Shown here: positions 1 to 5,260 of the stretch, one piece after another | Numbering within the stretch: position 1 is the first letter of the stretch | Layout of the letters: every line of letters begins with the position of its first letter | From: an uncultured Collinsella sp. | Lineage (GTDB): Bacteria; Actinomycetota; Coriobacteriia; Coriobacteriales; Coriobacteriaceae | Assembly (NCBI GenBank): GCA_900555225.1 | Contig: USKL01000122.1 | Coordinates: forward strand, 1 to 5,392 | Direction: 5' to 3' | DNA: 5,392 bases | Notes under the pieces: model-generated | What the model was told of the DNA's origin: nothing | Databases searched by the model: none | What the model saw: the letters and a program-made list of their open reading frames with translations, nothing else | Program-made: the position numbers and the translations under genes

Positions 1-813
1 TTTGGCCTTGCCGGCTGCTCGGGCAGCAAGACGTCCGAGCCGGCCGGATCCGATGCCGGTTCTGCTAAGGCATCTTCCAAGAAGGTTGTCGAGCTGCAGG
101 TCTTTGCTGCCAACTCGCTCGAGAAGGCTCTGCCCGAGGTTCAGGAGCTCTACACCGACCAGACCGGTACCACGTTTGCCGACACGCAGTTTAAGGCGTC
201 CGGCGACCTTGTCGAGCAAATGCGCGCCGGTGCCGCCGTCGACGTGCTTATCACGGCCTCCAAGGGCACCATGGATGACGCCGAGGCCGCCGAGCTCGTC
301 GACGCCGACACCCGTGAGGATATGTTCGTCAACGACCTTGTGATCATTCGCGCCGAGGGCTCCGACACCAAGGTCGAGGCCATCGCCGATGTCGCGAACC
401 TGGACGGCAAGATCGCCATTGGCGACGCCAAGACCGTCCCCGCCGGCAAGTACGCCAACCAGGCGCTGGCTTCCGTGGGCCTCTACACCGGCACCGAGGG
501 CGACGACGGCGAGTATGCTCCCGAGATCGCCGACAAGGTGGCCCTGGCCGACAAGGTCGGCACCGCTGCTTCTTACGTCTCTACAGGCGACTGCGTGGCA
601 GGTTTTGTCTACAGCTCCGATATCTTCCGCTACGACGGCATCGAGGAGGCCTTCGTGTGCCCCGAGGACTCGCACAAGCCCATCGTGTATCCCGGCGCTG
701 TCGCCGATAGCTCCGAGCATGTCGACGAGGCCAAGGCGTTCATCGACTTCTGTCTGACCAACAAGAAGGCTCAGAAGATTTGGGCTAAGTACGGCTTTGA
801 GCTTTCCGCGTAG
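1..813 (+). CDS. modA: Molybdate ABC transporter substrate-binding lipoprotein ModA (5' end missing)
   Basis: This is the solute-binding protein that captures molybdate (or tungstate) outside the membrane and hands it to the ModB permease. The reading frame is open from base 1, giving 270 visible residues; the start codon and the first part of the signal peptide lie upstream. Residues 3-6 read LAGC, a lipobox, so Cys6 is the probable lipidation site. A short Ser/Lys/Gly-rich linker follows, then the ModA fold: FAANSLEKAL (residues 35-44), KASGDL (65-70), NDLVII (111-116), IAIGDAKTVPAGKY (138-151), GDCVAGFVYSSD (196-207) and a final KYGFEL. By comparison with E. coli ModA, Ser39, Ser67, Ala148, Val199 and Tyr204 are the likely oxyanion-binding positions; this mapping is inferred by eye. 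It stops with TAG 68 bases before the chosen modB start, in one apparent operon. Family assignment is secure; molybdate against tungstate specificity cannot be read from sequence. Confidence 0.93.
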   Translation, partial: FGLAGCSGSKTSEPAGSDAGSAKASSKKVVELQVFAANSLEKALPEVQELYTDQTGTTFADTQFKASGDLVEQMRAGAAVDVLITASKGTMDDAEAAELVDADTREDMFVNDLVIIRAEGSDTKVEAIADVANLDGKIAIGDAKTVPAGKYANQALASVGLYTGTEGDDGEYAPEIADKVALADKVGTAASYVSTGDCVAGFVYSSDIFRYDGIEEAFVCPEDSHKPIVYPGAVADSSEHVDEAKAFIDFCLTNKKAQKIWAKYGFELSA

Positions 814-870
814 TGCGGCTTGGCGCGATAATTCCATCGTTTTGTGTTTCACTCCGTCCTTGTATTCGCT

Positions 871-875
871 TGGAG
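871..875 (+). promoter_or_regulatory. modB: Ribosome binding site deciding the modB start
   Basis: TGGAG sits six bases before a GTG at 882. The frame is open further upstream to a GTG at 813 that overlaps the modA stop, but that start would put 23 residues ahead of the signal peptide and no purine-rich site precedes it at a good distance. An ATG at 900 also lacks a clear site. I therefore place the start at 882. Confidence 0.6.
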
Positions 876-881
876 CTTTTC

Positions 882-2324
882 GTGCTTAATAGATTCCGCA
901 TGCTTGTCACCTGTGCTTTGACCTTCGCGCTTTGCTGGGTGCCGGGATTTGCGTTTGCTGGGGATGCTGAGGACGGGGCCCAGGTTGCTGCGACCGCTCA
1001 TGGGCTTTCCTATGGGATTGAGGGTTTTGAGCGGCTGGCCAAGGGGACCGCTCGTGCCATGGAGGGCCAGCCTGAGGGCTACCGGTTTCCCGTTGACGAG
1101 GACGTGGACCTTGTAGTGGCGCCTGCTGCCGATCGCGTTGTGGTGTGGATATCGCCTAAGGCGGTCGAGAGGTATGGATTTGATCCGCAGGACAACGAGT
1201 GCATATCGGGTCTCAAGGCCCTCGTCTGCAAGCTCGACAGCGCAAACTGCATGGGAGGTGCGCAGCTAGAGGACGTGGATCTTCCTTGGTATGTCACGAC
1301 GGAAACAACGTTTGATACCGGCGGGTATACCTATGGCTTTGACGAGCGCGGTGCGGATGGGGACCGCTATGTGGTGATTGCATCAGCCTCGGGTGATGCC
1401 AAGGGCGGCGCGCGTTGGCTTGATAGCGCTCACATGGTAGAAGCATCGTCTGTCGTGTTACGGGATGAGCAAGGGCCCTTGACCTCTCTGGCCTCCTTTT
1501 TGGGCGGCATCGACTATCGCCCGTTTTGGGTGTCCATTAAAACGAGCGGCCTTGCCCTGCTGATCTCCTTTGCACTGGGCCTGTTTGCCGCGTGGAAGAC
1601 TATGGGTACCTCGAGTCGCATCAAGGGCCTGCTCGACTCGGTCTTTACCATCCCCATGGTGCTGCCGCCCACGGTCTGCGGCTTTCTGCTCCTCATGCTG
1701 TTTGGCCGCTCGACCGGGGTGGGCCAGTGGCTCATCGCGCACGGCGTCTCAATCGTCTTTACGTGGCCCGCGGCGGTGATATCTGCCGTGGTGGTGTCGT
1801 TCCCGCTCATCTACCGTACGGCACTCGGTGCCTTTGAGGGCCTCGACACGCAGATGCTCGACGCCGCACGAACCCTGGGATGGTCCGAGCGTCGCATCTT
1901 TACCAAGCTTATGATGCCGCTCGGCTGGCCCTCGATTGCCGCCGGTACGGTCCTCGCCTTTGCCCGCGCCATGGGAGAGTTTGGCTGCACCCTGTTCTTT
2001 GCGGGCAACTACGCCGGCATTACGCAGACCATTCCCATCGCCATCTATTTTGAGTGGATGGGCGGCAATACGTCGGTGGCCCTCTTTTGGGTCGCCGTCG
2101 TGATCGTGTTTAGTTTCCTAGTCATCCTGTTCATCAACATGTACACCGCTCATTCGCAAAAGTATCGCGAGCGGGGCCTTTCCCGTGCGGAGCGCAAGCG
2201 GATCAAAGATCTTGCCGGACAGGGCGATTCGCTCGACCCGGCGGGCGGCGATGCCTTGCGTATCGATCGCGATGCGCTGGCCGAGCTCATGCGCGATGAT
2301 GCCGCTTTGCAGGGAGGTCGATAG
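882..2324 (+). CDS. modB: Molybdate ABC transporter permease ModB with an N-terminal extracytoplasmic domain
   Basis: Membrane channel subunit of the molybdate importer. From GTG 882 it has 480 residues, about twice the usual ModB length (roughly 220-270). Residues 1-26 look like a signal peptide or anchor (basic LNRFR, hydrophobic core, then AFA-GD). Residues about 27-213 form an acidic soluble segment with three cysteines (107, 116, 123) and no domain I recognise. The permease follows, with membrane segments near 215-238, 253-275, 289-311, 351-375 and 399-421. The ABC permease EAA loop is at about 319-352 (EGLDTQMLDAARTLGW, then the PLGWPS turn), followed by MGEFGCTLFFAGN, typical of ModB. 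A charged tail of about 60 residues ends the protein. If the N-terminal segment is not cleaved, there would be six membrane passes, as in archaeal ModB, with the extra domain as an enlarged outside loop between the first and second. Its codon use differs from the permease half (see findings). The start is the least certain point; GTG 813 is the alternative. Confidence 0.88.
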   Translation: MLNRFRMLVTCALTFALCWVPGFAFAGDAEDGAQVAATAHGLSYGIEGFERLAKGTARAMEGQPEGYRFPVDEDVDLVVAPAADRVVVWISPKAVERYGFDPQDNECISGLKALVCKLDSANCMGGAQLEDVDLPWYVTTETTFDTGGYTYGFDERGADGDRYVVIASASGDAKGGARWLDSAHMVEASSVVLRDEQGPLTSLASFLGGIDYRPFWVSIKTSGLALLISFALGLFAAWKTMGTSSRIKGLLDSVFTIPMVLPPTVCGFLLLMLFGRSTGVGQWLIAHGVSIVFTWPAAVISAVVVSFPLIYRTALGAFEGLDTQMLDAARTLGWSERRIFTKLMMPLGWPSIAAGTVLAFARAMGEFGCTLFFAGNYAGITQTIPIAIYFEWMGGNTSVALFWVAVVIVFSFLVILFINMYTAHSQKYRERGLSRAERKRIKDLAGQGDSLDPAGGDALRIDRDALAELMRDDAALQGGR

Positions 2325-2327
2325 GCC

Positions 2328-3398
2328 ATGTCGCTCGTTCTGGATATCAAAAAGCGCTATCCCGGGTTTATGCTCGACATGCAGCTTGAGGCCGGCGAGG
2401 ATCGTGTGGCGCTGCTCGGTGCCTCGGGTTGCGGCAAGAGCTGTACGCTGCGCTGCATCGCCGGCGTGGAGACGCCCGACGAGGGCAAGATCGTCGTCAA
2501 CGGCGTGACCTTTTTTGACTCGGCGACGGGCGTCAACCTGTCGCCCCAGGAGCGAAAATGCGCCCTGCTGTTCCAAAACTATCAGCTGTTTCCCAACATG
2601 ACGGTGGCCGATAACGTATGCGCCGGTGTAAAGGATGCGGGCGACGCCGCCGCGCGCAAAAAGCTCGCCGAGCGCTATCTGGGCATTTTCGGTCTGTCCG
2701 ATTTTGCCGACCGCTATCCCGCGCGACTCTCGGGCGGTCAGCAACAACGTGTGGCGCTTGCCCGCATGGTGGCGGCGCATCCGGGCATTTTTATGTTCGA
2801 CGAGCCCATGAGCGCGCTCGATTCCTATCTTAAGAGCGCCCTCGAGCAGAACATGCTCGACCTGTTCGACGTCTGTAACCGTACCGTGCTCTACGTGAGC
2901 CACGACATCGACGAAGCGTGCCGCCTGTGCCAGCGTATCTGCGTGATGCACGACGGGCATGTTGAGGAGATCGGTTCTGTCGAGGACGTGGTCCGCCGTC
3001 CGCAGACGCTGGCGGCGCTGCGCCTAACGGGCTGCAAGAATACAAGCCGGGCGTGCAAGATCGGCGACGAAGAAGTTGAGGCCCTCGACTGGGGCATGAC
3101 CTTTAACGTAGGTCGCGAGGTCCCCGATGACGTGGCGTACTTGGGCATTCGCGCAAGCTACTTCCATGTGGACAACCGTGCTGAGCGGGGTCGTAACAGC
3201 TACGACCTGCATGTGGCCCGTGTGAGCGATTCGCGCTTTGAGCGGCTGGTGCTGCTGGACGTGCCGCGCGGCGATGCACCCACGCGTCTGCAGTGGAAGG
3301 TCAACAAGGTGGGCGTGCCTGTCGACGAGCTGCCGCAAGCAGGCGAGACGCTGCGCATGCACTTCGATGCGAGTAGGATCCATTTGGTTTGTCGATAG
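2328..3398 (+). CDS. modC: Molybdate ABC transporter ATP-binding protein ModC
   Basis: Cytoplasmic ATPase that powers molybdate import through ModB. It starts 3 bases after the modB stop, with an AGGGAGGT ribosome site inside the end of modB, so the two are very likely translated together. The 356 residues show a full ABC set: Walker A GASGCGKS (31-38), Q-loop Gln83 in LFQNYQLFP, signature LSGGQQQRVALAR (134-146), Walker B IFMFDEP (154-160), D-loop SALD (162-165) and the switch His192 in VSHD. The C-terminal part (about 230-356) begins TGCKNTSRA, then ALDWG and GIRASYFHVD. This matches my memory of the C-terminal region of ModC-like proteins from anaerobic Firmicutes rather than the two-part Mop/TOBE region of E. 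coli ModC, and may serve as a regulatory or dimer domain. No catalytic residue is missing. Molybdate specificity rests mainly on the neighbouring modA and modB, since ABC ATPases are alike. Confidence 0.92.
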   Translation: MSLVLDIKKRYPGFMLDMQLEAGEDRVALLGASGCGKSCTLRCIAGVETPDEGKIVVNGVTFFDSATGVNLSPQERKCALLFQNYQLFPNMTVADNVCAGVKDAGDAAARKKLAERYLGIFGLSDFADRYPARLSGGQQQRVALARMVAAHPGIFMFDEPMSALDSYLKSALEQNMLDLFDVCNRTVLYVSHDIDEACRLCQRICVMHDGHVEEIGSVEDVVRRPQTLAALRLTGCKNTSRACKIGDEEVEALDWGMTFNVGREVPDDVAYLGIRASYFHVDNRAERGRNSYDLHVARVSDSRFERLVLLDVPRGDAPTRLQWKVNKVGVPVDELPQAGETLRMHFDASRIHLVCR

Positions 3399-3409
3399 CG
3401 CCGGGTAAT

Positions 3410-3444
3410 GCCGTCGGGGATATAAGCCTCGGCGGCTTTGTCTT
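3410..3444 (+). terminator. Rho-independent terminator of the mod operon
   Basis: GCCGTCGGGG (3410-3419) pairs with CCTCGGCGGC (3427-3436) over 10 base pairs including two G-U pairs, around a 7-base loop. TTTGTCTT follows directly. It lies 11 bases after the modC stop, so it should separate mod transcription from the dehydratase genes downstream. Confidence 0.8.
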
Positions 3445-3451
3445 GCCGTTC
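3430..3451 (+). repeat. Short motif pair shared with the 5123-5156 region (copy 1)
   Basis: CGGCGGCTTT (3430-3439) and TCTTGCCGTTC (3441-3451) both recur exactly, in the same order and strand, at 5123-5132 and 5146-5156. In this copy they are one base apart; in the second copy they are 13 bases apart. The first block is part of the mod terminator. The pair may be remnants of a dispersed intergenic element or common terminator-flank sequence in this genome. Confidence 0.4.
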
Positions 3452-3464
3452 GCCGAATGAGGGA

Positions 3465-3480
3465 TGATAAACCCCTATCA
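3465..3480 (+). promoter_or_regulatory. Inverted repeat TGATA-N6-TATCA, possible operator
   Basis: Perfect 5-base half-sites TGATA (3465-3469) and TATCA (3476-3480) are separated by six bases, between the mod terminator and the next leader. The AT-rich stretch 3489-3501 follows. Spacing does not fit an FNR/CRP-type site (TTGAT-N4-ATCAA). No regulator can be named. Confidence 0.3.
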
Positions 3481-3539
3481 ATCGAGATACTTATTTATTA
3501 ACGACGGTACACGACGCTGTCGTACGAATGTCAACGGTG

Positions 3540-3568
3540 TTCGCATAGTCGATGGCCGTTGATATAGT
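3540..3568 (+). promoter_or_regulatory. Probable sigma-70-type promoter for the dehydratase leader
   Basis: TTCGCA (3540-3545, 4 of 6 to TTGACA) and TATAGT (3563-3568, 5 of 6 to TATAAT) are separated by exactly 17 bases. Transcription would begin near 3575, leaving about 25 bases before the first small ORF, enough to include its Shine-Dalgarno site. It lies downstream of the mod terminator, as expected for an independent unit. A weaker alternative is TTGCCG (3443-3448) with GATAAA (3466-3471). Confidence 0.4.
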
Positions 3569-3578
3569 TGACATCAAC
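3558..3578 (+). promoter_or_regulatory. Repeated GTTGA half-sites overlapping the -10 box, possible operator
   Basis: GTTGA occurs at 3558-3562 and again at 3567-3571, and its complement TCAAC at 3574-3578. The last two form GTTGA-CA-TCAAC, a perfect dyad. A further match, ATGTCAAC (3528-3535), is the exact reverse complement of 3567-3574. The cluster covers the proposed -10 box and start point, where a repressor would be expected to bind. The regulator is unknown. Confidence 0.35.
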
Positions 3579-3598
3579 TTGTAAAGGAGGGTGCGCAC

Positions 3599-3667
3599 AT
3601 GCCGCAGACGACATACATTCGCCGCGTTGCCGCGCGTGCCCTATATATGGCCCGGAGTCGCATATGA
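3599..3667 (+). CDS. Small ORF, possible 22-residue leader peptide
   Basis: Twenty-two codons from ATG 3599 to TGA 3665-3667. The strongest Shine-Dalgarno sequence in the window, AAAGGAGGG (3583-3591), lies 7 bases before the ATG, which is the main reason to believe it is translated. The peptide is basic, with five arginines at positions 8, 9, 13, 19 and 21, starts MPQTTY and ends MARSRI; it has no cysteine and no clear membrane segment. Its stop overlaps the ATG of the next small ORF as ATGA (3664-3667), a common mark of translational coupling. It is too short to judge by family. It may be a regulatory leader peptide, a true small protein, or simply a ribosome loading site for the downstream cascade. 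Confidence 0.5.
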   Translation: MPQTTYIRRVAARALYMARSRI

Positions 3668-3690
3668 GCAGGTATGTTCACGGCTCCGGG
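3651..3690 (+). promoter_or_regulatory. Hairpin enclosing the start of the second small ORF
   Basis: CCCGGAGTCG (3651-3660) pairs with CGGCTCCGGG (3681-3690), ten pairs with one G-U. Inside, TGAGC (3665-3669) can pair with GTTCA (3676-3680), leaving a six-base loop. The ATG at 3664 and the stop at 3665-3667 lie inside this hairpin, and its left arm is in the last codons of the first small ORF. Ribosomes finishing that ORF would have to melt it. There is no T-tract, so it is not a terminator. Confidence 0.55.
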
Positions 3691-3834
3691 AGAGACGGCG
3701 CACAATTAAATAATCGACCGCAAAGCAGGTTCCCTAAAATTCCGGGTTTAGGCGCGGCTGGGTTTTCGCCACCCACCGTGCAGCAATACCGTAGCTATTC
3801 ATTTTTGGTTCGAGAGGGGAACCGCCATGGCTGA
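3664..3834 (+). CDS. Small ORF of 56 codons bridging leader peptide and dehydratase
   Basis: The ATG at 3664 overlaps the stop of the upstream 22-codon ORF (ATGA), and the TGA at 3832-3834 lies 8 bases inside the dehydratase gene that starts at 3827. It has no strong ribosome site of its own, so translation would depend on the ORF before it. The product starts MSRYVHGSGRDG, is polar and rich in Ser, Arg, Gly and Pro, with no hydrophobic segment or motif I recognise. The DNA is richer in A/T in places and has hairpins at 3733-3775 and 3807-3823, which fits an RNA under structural constraint rather than an ordinary protein gene. It may be a coupling ORF whose role is to carry ribosomes through the dehydratase start region, a real small protein, or chance. 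Confidence 0.3.
   Translation: MSRYVHGSGRDGAQLNNRPQSRFPKIPGLGAAGFSPPTVQQYRSYSFLVREGNRHG
3733..3775 (+). promoter_or_regulatory. Two adjacent hairpins in the dehydratase leader
   Basis: CCTAAA (3733-3738) pairs perfectly with TTTAGG (3747-3752) around eight bases. Next, TGGGT (3759-3763) pairs with ACCCA (3771-3775) around seven bases. I compared the surrounding sequence by eye with the riboswitch and T-box motifs I know and found no match. It may be part of an RNA regulatory element or simple local folding. Confidence 0.35.
3807..3823 (+). promoter_or_regulatory. Hairpin presenting or masking the dehydratase ribosome binding site
   Basis: GGTTC (3807-3811) pairs with GAACC (3819-3823) around GAGAGGG (3812-3818). 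The purine-rich ribosome site for ATG 3827 (GAGAGGGGAA) lies in this loop and right arm. The second small ORF reads straight through the hairpin and stops at 3834, so its ribosomes would open it. The stem is only 5 bp, so the effect may be modest. Confidence 0.4.
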
Positions 3835-5110
3835 AGAATTCGATTTCCATCCGATGTGGGAGAGCCTCGGCATGAATCTTGCCGACCACGACATGCTGCT
3901 GGGCGCCGTGGGCCAGATGTACGGCGATATGTTCCTGACGCAGAACAATCGCCCCAAGTCCACGTCCTACCTGGATTTTGTCGCCACCAACATCCACAGC
4001 GGCCGAATTAAGGAGATGCTCGACAAGAAGGAGGCCGGCGAGGCCACCAAGATCGTCGGTTCGTTCTGTGTGTACGTGCCCGAGGAGATCGTGCTTGCTT
4101 GCGATGGCATCCCCGTTGGCCTGTGCTCGGGTGCCGACTGGGCGACCGACAAGGTCGAGGAGCATCTGCCGCGCAACACCTGCCCGCTCATCAAGAGCTT
4201 TGCCGGCTTTAAGCTGGGCGAGGTCTGCCCCTACATCGAGTCGAGCGACTTGGTAGTCGGCGAGAACACCTGCGACGGCAAGAAGAAGGCCTACGAGTTC
4301 TTTGCCACGCAAAAGAACATGTACGTCATGGATATCCCCAACGTGCACGACGAGTCGACGCTCGTGACCTGGAAGGCCGAGGTTAAAAAGCTTGCCGCCA
4401 AGATCGAGGAAGAGTGCGGCGTCAAGATTGCGCCCGAGCGCCTGAAGGCTGCCATCCACGCCGTCAACGAGAAGCGTCGCGCCCTGCAGCGTCTGGCTGC
4501 CACGCGCGCTGCCGATCCGGCGCCCATCAGCGGTCTCGACAGCCTGCTGACCGTTCAGGCCGCCTTTATGGACGACACGCCGCGTCTGACCGGAGCCATC
4601 AACGATATGGCGGCTGAGTGCGAGCAGCGTGTCGAGGCCGGCGAGGGCGTGACGCCCAAGGGGACCAAGCGCATCCTGTACACCGGTACGCCCATGGCCG
4701 TGCCCAACTGGAAACTGTTCAACCTCATCGAGAAGGCCGGCGGCGTTGTGGTCGGCGAGGAGTCCTGCACGGGCTCGCGCTACTACAAGGACCTGGTCGA
4801 CGAGTCCGGCGAGACGGTCGACGAGATGCTCGACGCCATCGCCGAGCGCTACTTCAAGATCAACTGCGCCGTTTTTACGCCCAATGACCAGCGTATGAAG
4901 GACATTGTCCAGATGGCCAAGGACCTGCATGCCGATGGCATCGTCGACGTGGCCCTGCAGTTCTGCACGCTCTACGAGATGGAGTCCTTCGCCGTGGAGA
5001 AGGCCGCCGAGGAGGCAGGCATTCCGTTTATGCACATCACGACCGACTACGCTGGCGAGGATGCAGGTCAGTTACAAACCAGGATCGAAGCTTTCTTGGA
5101 GACCATTTAG
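3827..5110 (+). CDS. Double-cubane-cluster-type 2-hydroxyacyl-CoA dehydratase family protein (HgdB/YjiM-like)
   Basis: Cytoplasmic iron-sulfur protein of the 2-hydroxyacyl-CoA dehydratase D-component family, 427 residues, a normal length. Members either dehydrate 2-hydroxyacyl-CoA or, in the double-cubane branch, carry an [Fe8S9] cluster and perform ATP-driven low-potential reduction of small molecules; both need a separate ATPase activator. Family features: VGSFCVYVPEEIVLACDGIPVGLCSG (77-102; opening VGSFCVYVPEE), LPRNTCPLIKS (114-124), VGENTCDGKKKAYE (144-157), GEESCTGSRYY (310-320), INCAVFTPNDQR (345-356), QFCTLYE (378-384), and the closing DYAGEDAGQLQTRIEAFLE (407-425). The NTCDGKKK motif points to the double-cubane/YjiM branch. 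Cysteines are at 81, 92, 100, 119, 134, 149, 197, 265, 314, 347 and 380; I infer 81, 119, 149, 314, 347 and 380 as cluster ligands. The start is ATG 3827, preceded by GAGAGGGG. A probable paralogue follows at 5261. The true substrate is unknown. Confidence 0.88.
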   Translation: MAEEFDFHPMWESLGMNLADHDMLLGAVGQMYGDMFLTQNNRPKSTSYLDFVATNIHSGRIKEMLDKKEAGEATKIVGSFCVYVPEEIVLACDGIPVGLCSGADWATDKVEEHLPRNTCPLIKSFAGFKLGEVCPYIESSDLVVGENTCDGKKKAYEFFATQKNMYVMDIPNVHDESTLVTWKAEVKKLAAKIEEECGVKIAPERLKAAIHAVNEKRRALQRLAATRAADPAPISGLDSLLTVQAAFMDDTPRLTGAINDMAAECEQRVEAGEGVTPKGTKRILYTGTPMAVPNWKLFNLIEKAGGVVVGEESCTGSRYYKDLVDESGETVDEMLDAIAERYFKINCAVFTPNDQRMKDIVQMAKDLHADGIVDVALQFCTLYEMESFAVEKAAEEAGIPFMHITTDYAGEDAGQLQTRIEAFLETI

Positions 5111-5122
5111 GACTATCCGCCC

Positions 5123-5156
5123 CGGCGGCTTTCCCGGGCACCCGATCTTGCCGTTC
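5123..5156 (+). repeat. Short motif pair shared with the 3430-3451 region (copy 2)
   Basis: CGGCGGCTTT (5123-5132) and TCTTGCCGTTC (5146-5156) match 3430-3439 and 3441-3451 exactly. Here 13 bases separate the two blocks, and both fall largely in the left arm of the long inverted repeat 5128-5225. Just upstream, CCGC (5117-5120) and GCGG (5125-5128) could form a weak small hairpin before CTTT. Confidence 0.4.
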
Positions 5157-5225
5157 AAACCGTCGCTTGTGTACCAAAGTACGCGGCGCTCCTCTTTTAC
5201 GGCAACCTCGGGCACCTGGGAAAGC
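5128..5225 (+). repeat. Long imperfect inverted repeat between the two dehydratase-family genes
   Basis: The 27-base left arm (5128-5154) and right arm (5199-5225) pair at 22 positions plus one G-U. Runs of perfect pairing are GCTTTCCC with GGGAAAGC, CCCGA with TCGGG, and TTGCCGT with ACGGCAA; two 2-base internal mismatches separate them. The 44-base middle holds its own hairpin. The element starts 17 bases after the dehydratase stop and ends 35 bases before the next start. It could act as an mRNA-processing or stability structure, an attenuator, or be a palindromic repeat element. No terminal duplication of target bases is visible around it. Confidence 0.7.
5161..5198 (+). terminator. Terminator-like inner hairpin with T-rich tail (possible attenuator)
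   Basis: GTGTAC (5169-5174) pairs with GTACGC (5179-5184) around CAAA, with one T-G pair; CGTC (5161-5164) and GGCG (5185-5188) can extend it across a four-base bulge. CTCCTCTTTT follows at 5189-5198. It could end or attenuate transcription between the two genes. The T-tract is interrupted and the stem bulged, so strength is doubtful. It sits in the loop of the larger inverted repeat. Confidence 0.35.
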
Positions 5226-5260
5226 AGTTTCCTTGGTTGGTTAAAAGGTTTAGGAGTTAT

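Noticed and set aside
813..881. GTG at 813 as the modB start
   Set aside because: The frame is open but no ribosome site precedes it, it would overlap the modA stop, and it would bury the signal-like segment 23 residues further in. GTG 882 has TGGAG at good spacing.
2118..2960. Minus-strand open frame of 280 codons
   Set aside because: It is antisense to the end of modB and the ATPase core of modC, both with clear motifs; the product is composition-driven with no recognisable domain.
3568..3573. Exact TTGACA as a -35 box
   Set aside because: The sequence 17 bases on (3591-3596, GTGCGC) is no -10 box and lies between the Shine-Dalgarno site and the start codon, so a promoter here could not serve the first small ORF.
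3559..3577. FNR/CRP-type site (TTGAT...ATCAA) in the dehydratase promoter
   Set aside because: The half-sites are nine bases apart rather than the four required; TGATA-N6-TATCA at 3465-3480 also has the wrong spacing.
3734..5035. Long minus-strand open frame of 433 codons
   Set aside because: It lies almost wholly antisense to the well-supported dehydratase gene. Its leucine/valine/glycine/histidine-rich product is what the complement of G/C-ending codons gives, and it shows no family motif.
5128..5225. Insertion sequence or CRISPR repeat
   Set aside because: There is no transposase frame, no flanking target duplication and no repeated spacer pattern; only a single inverted repeat is present.
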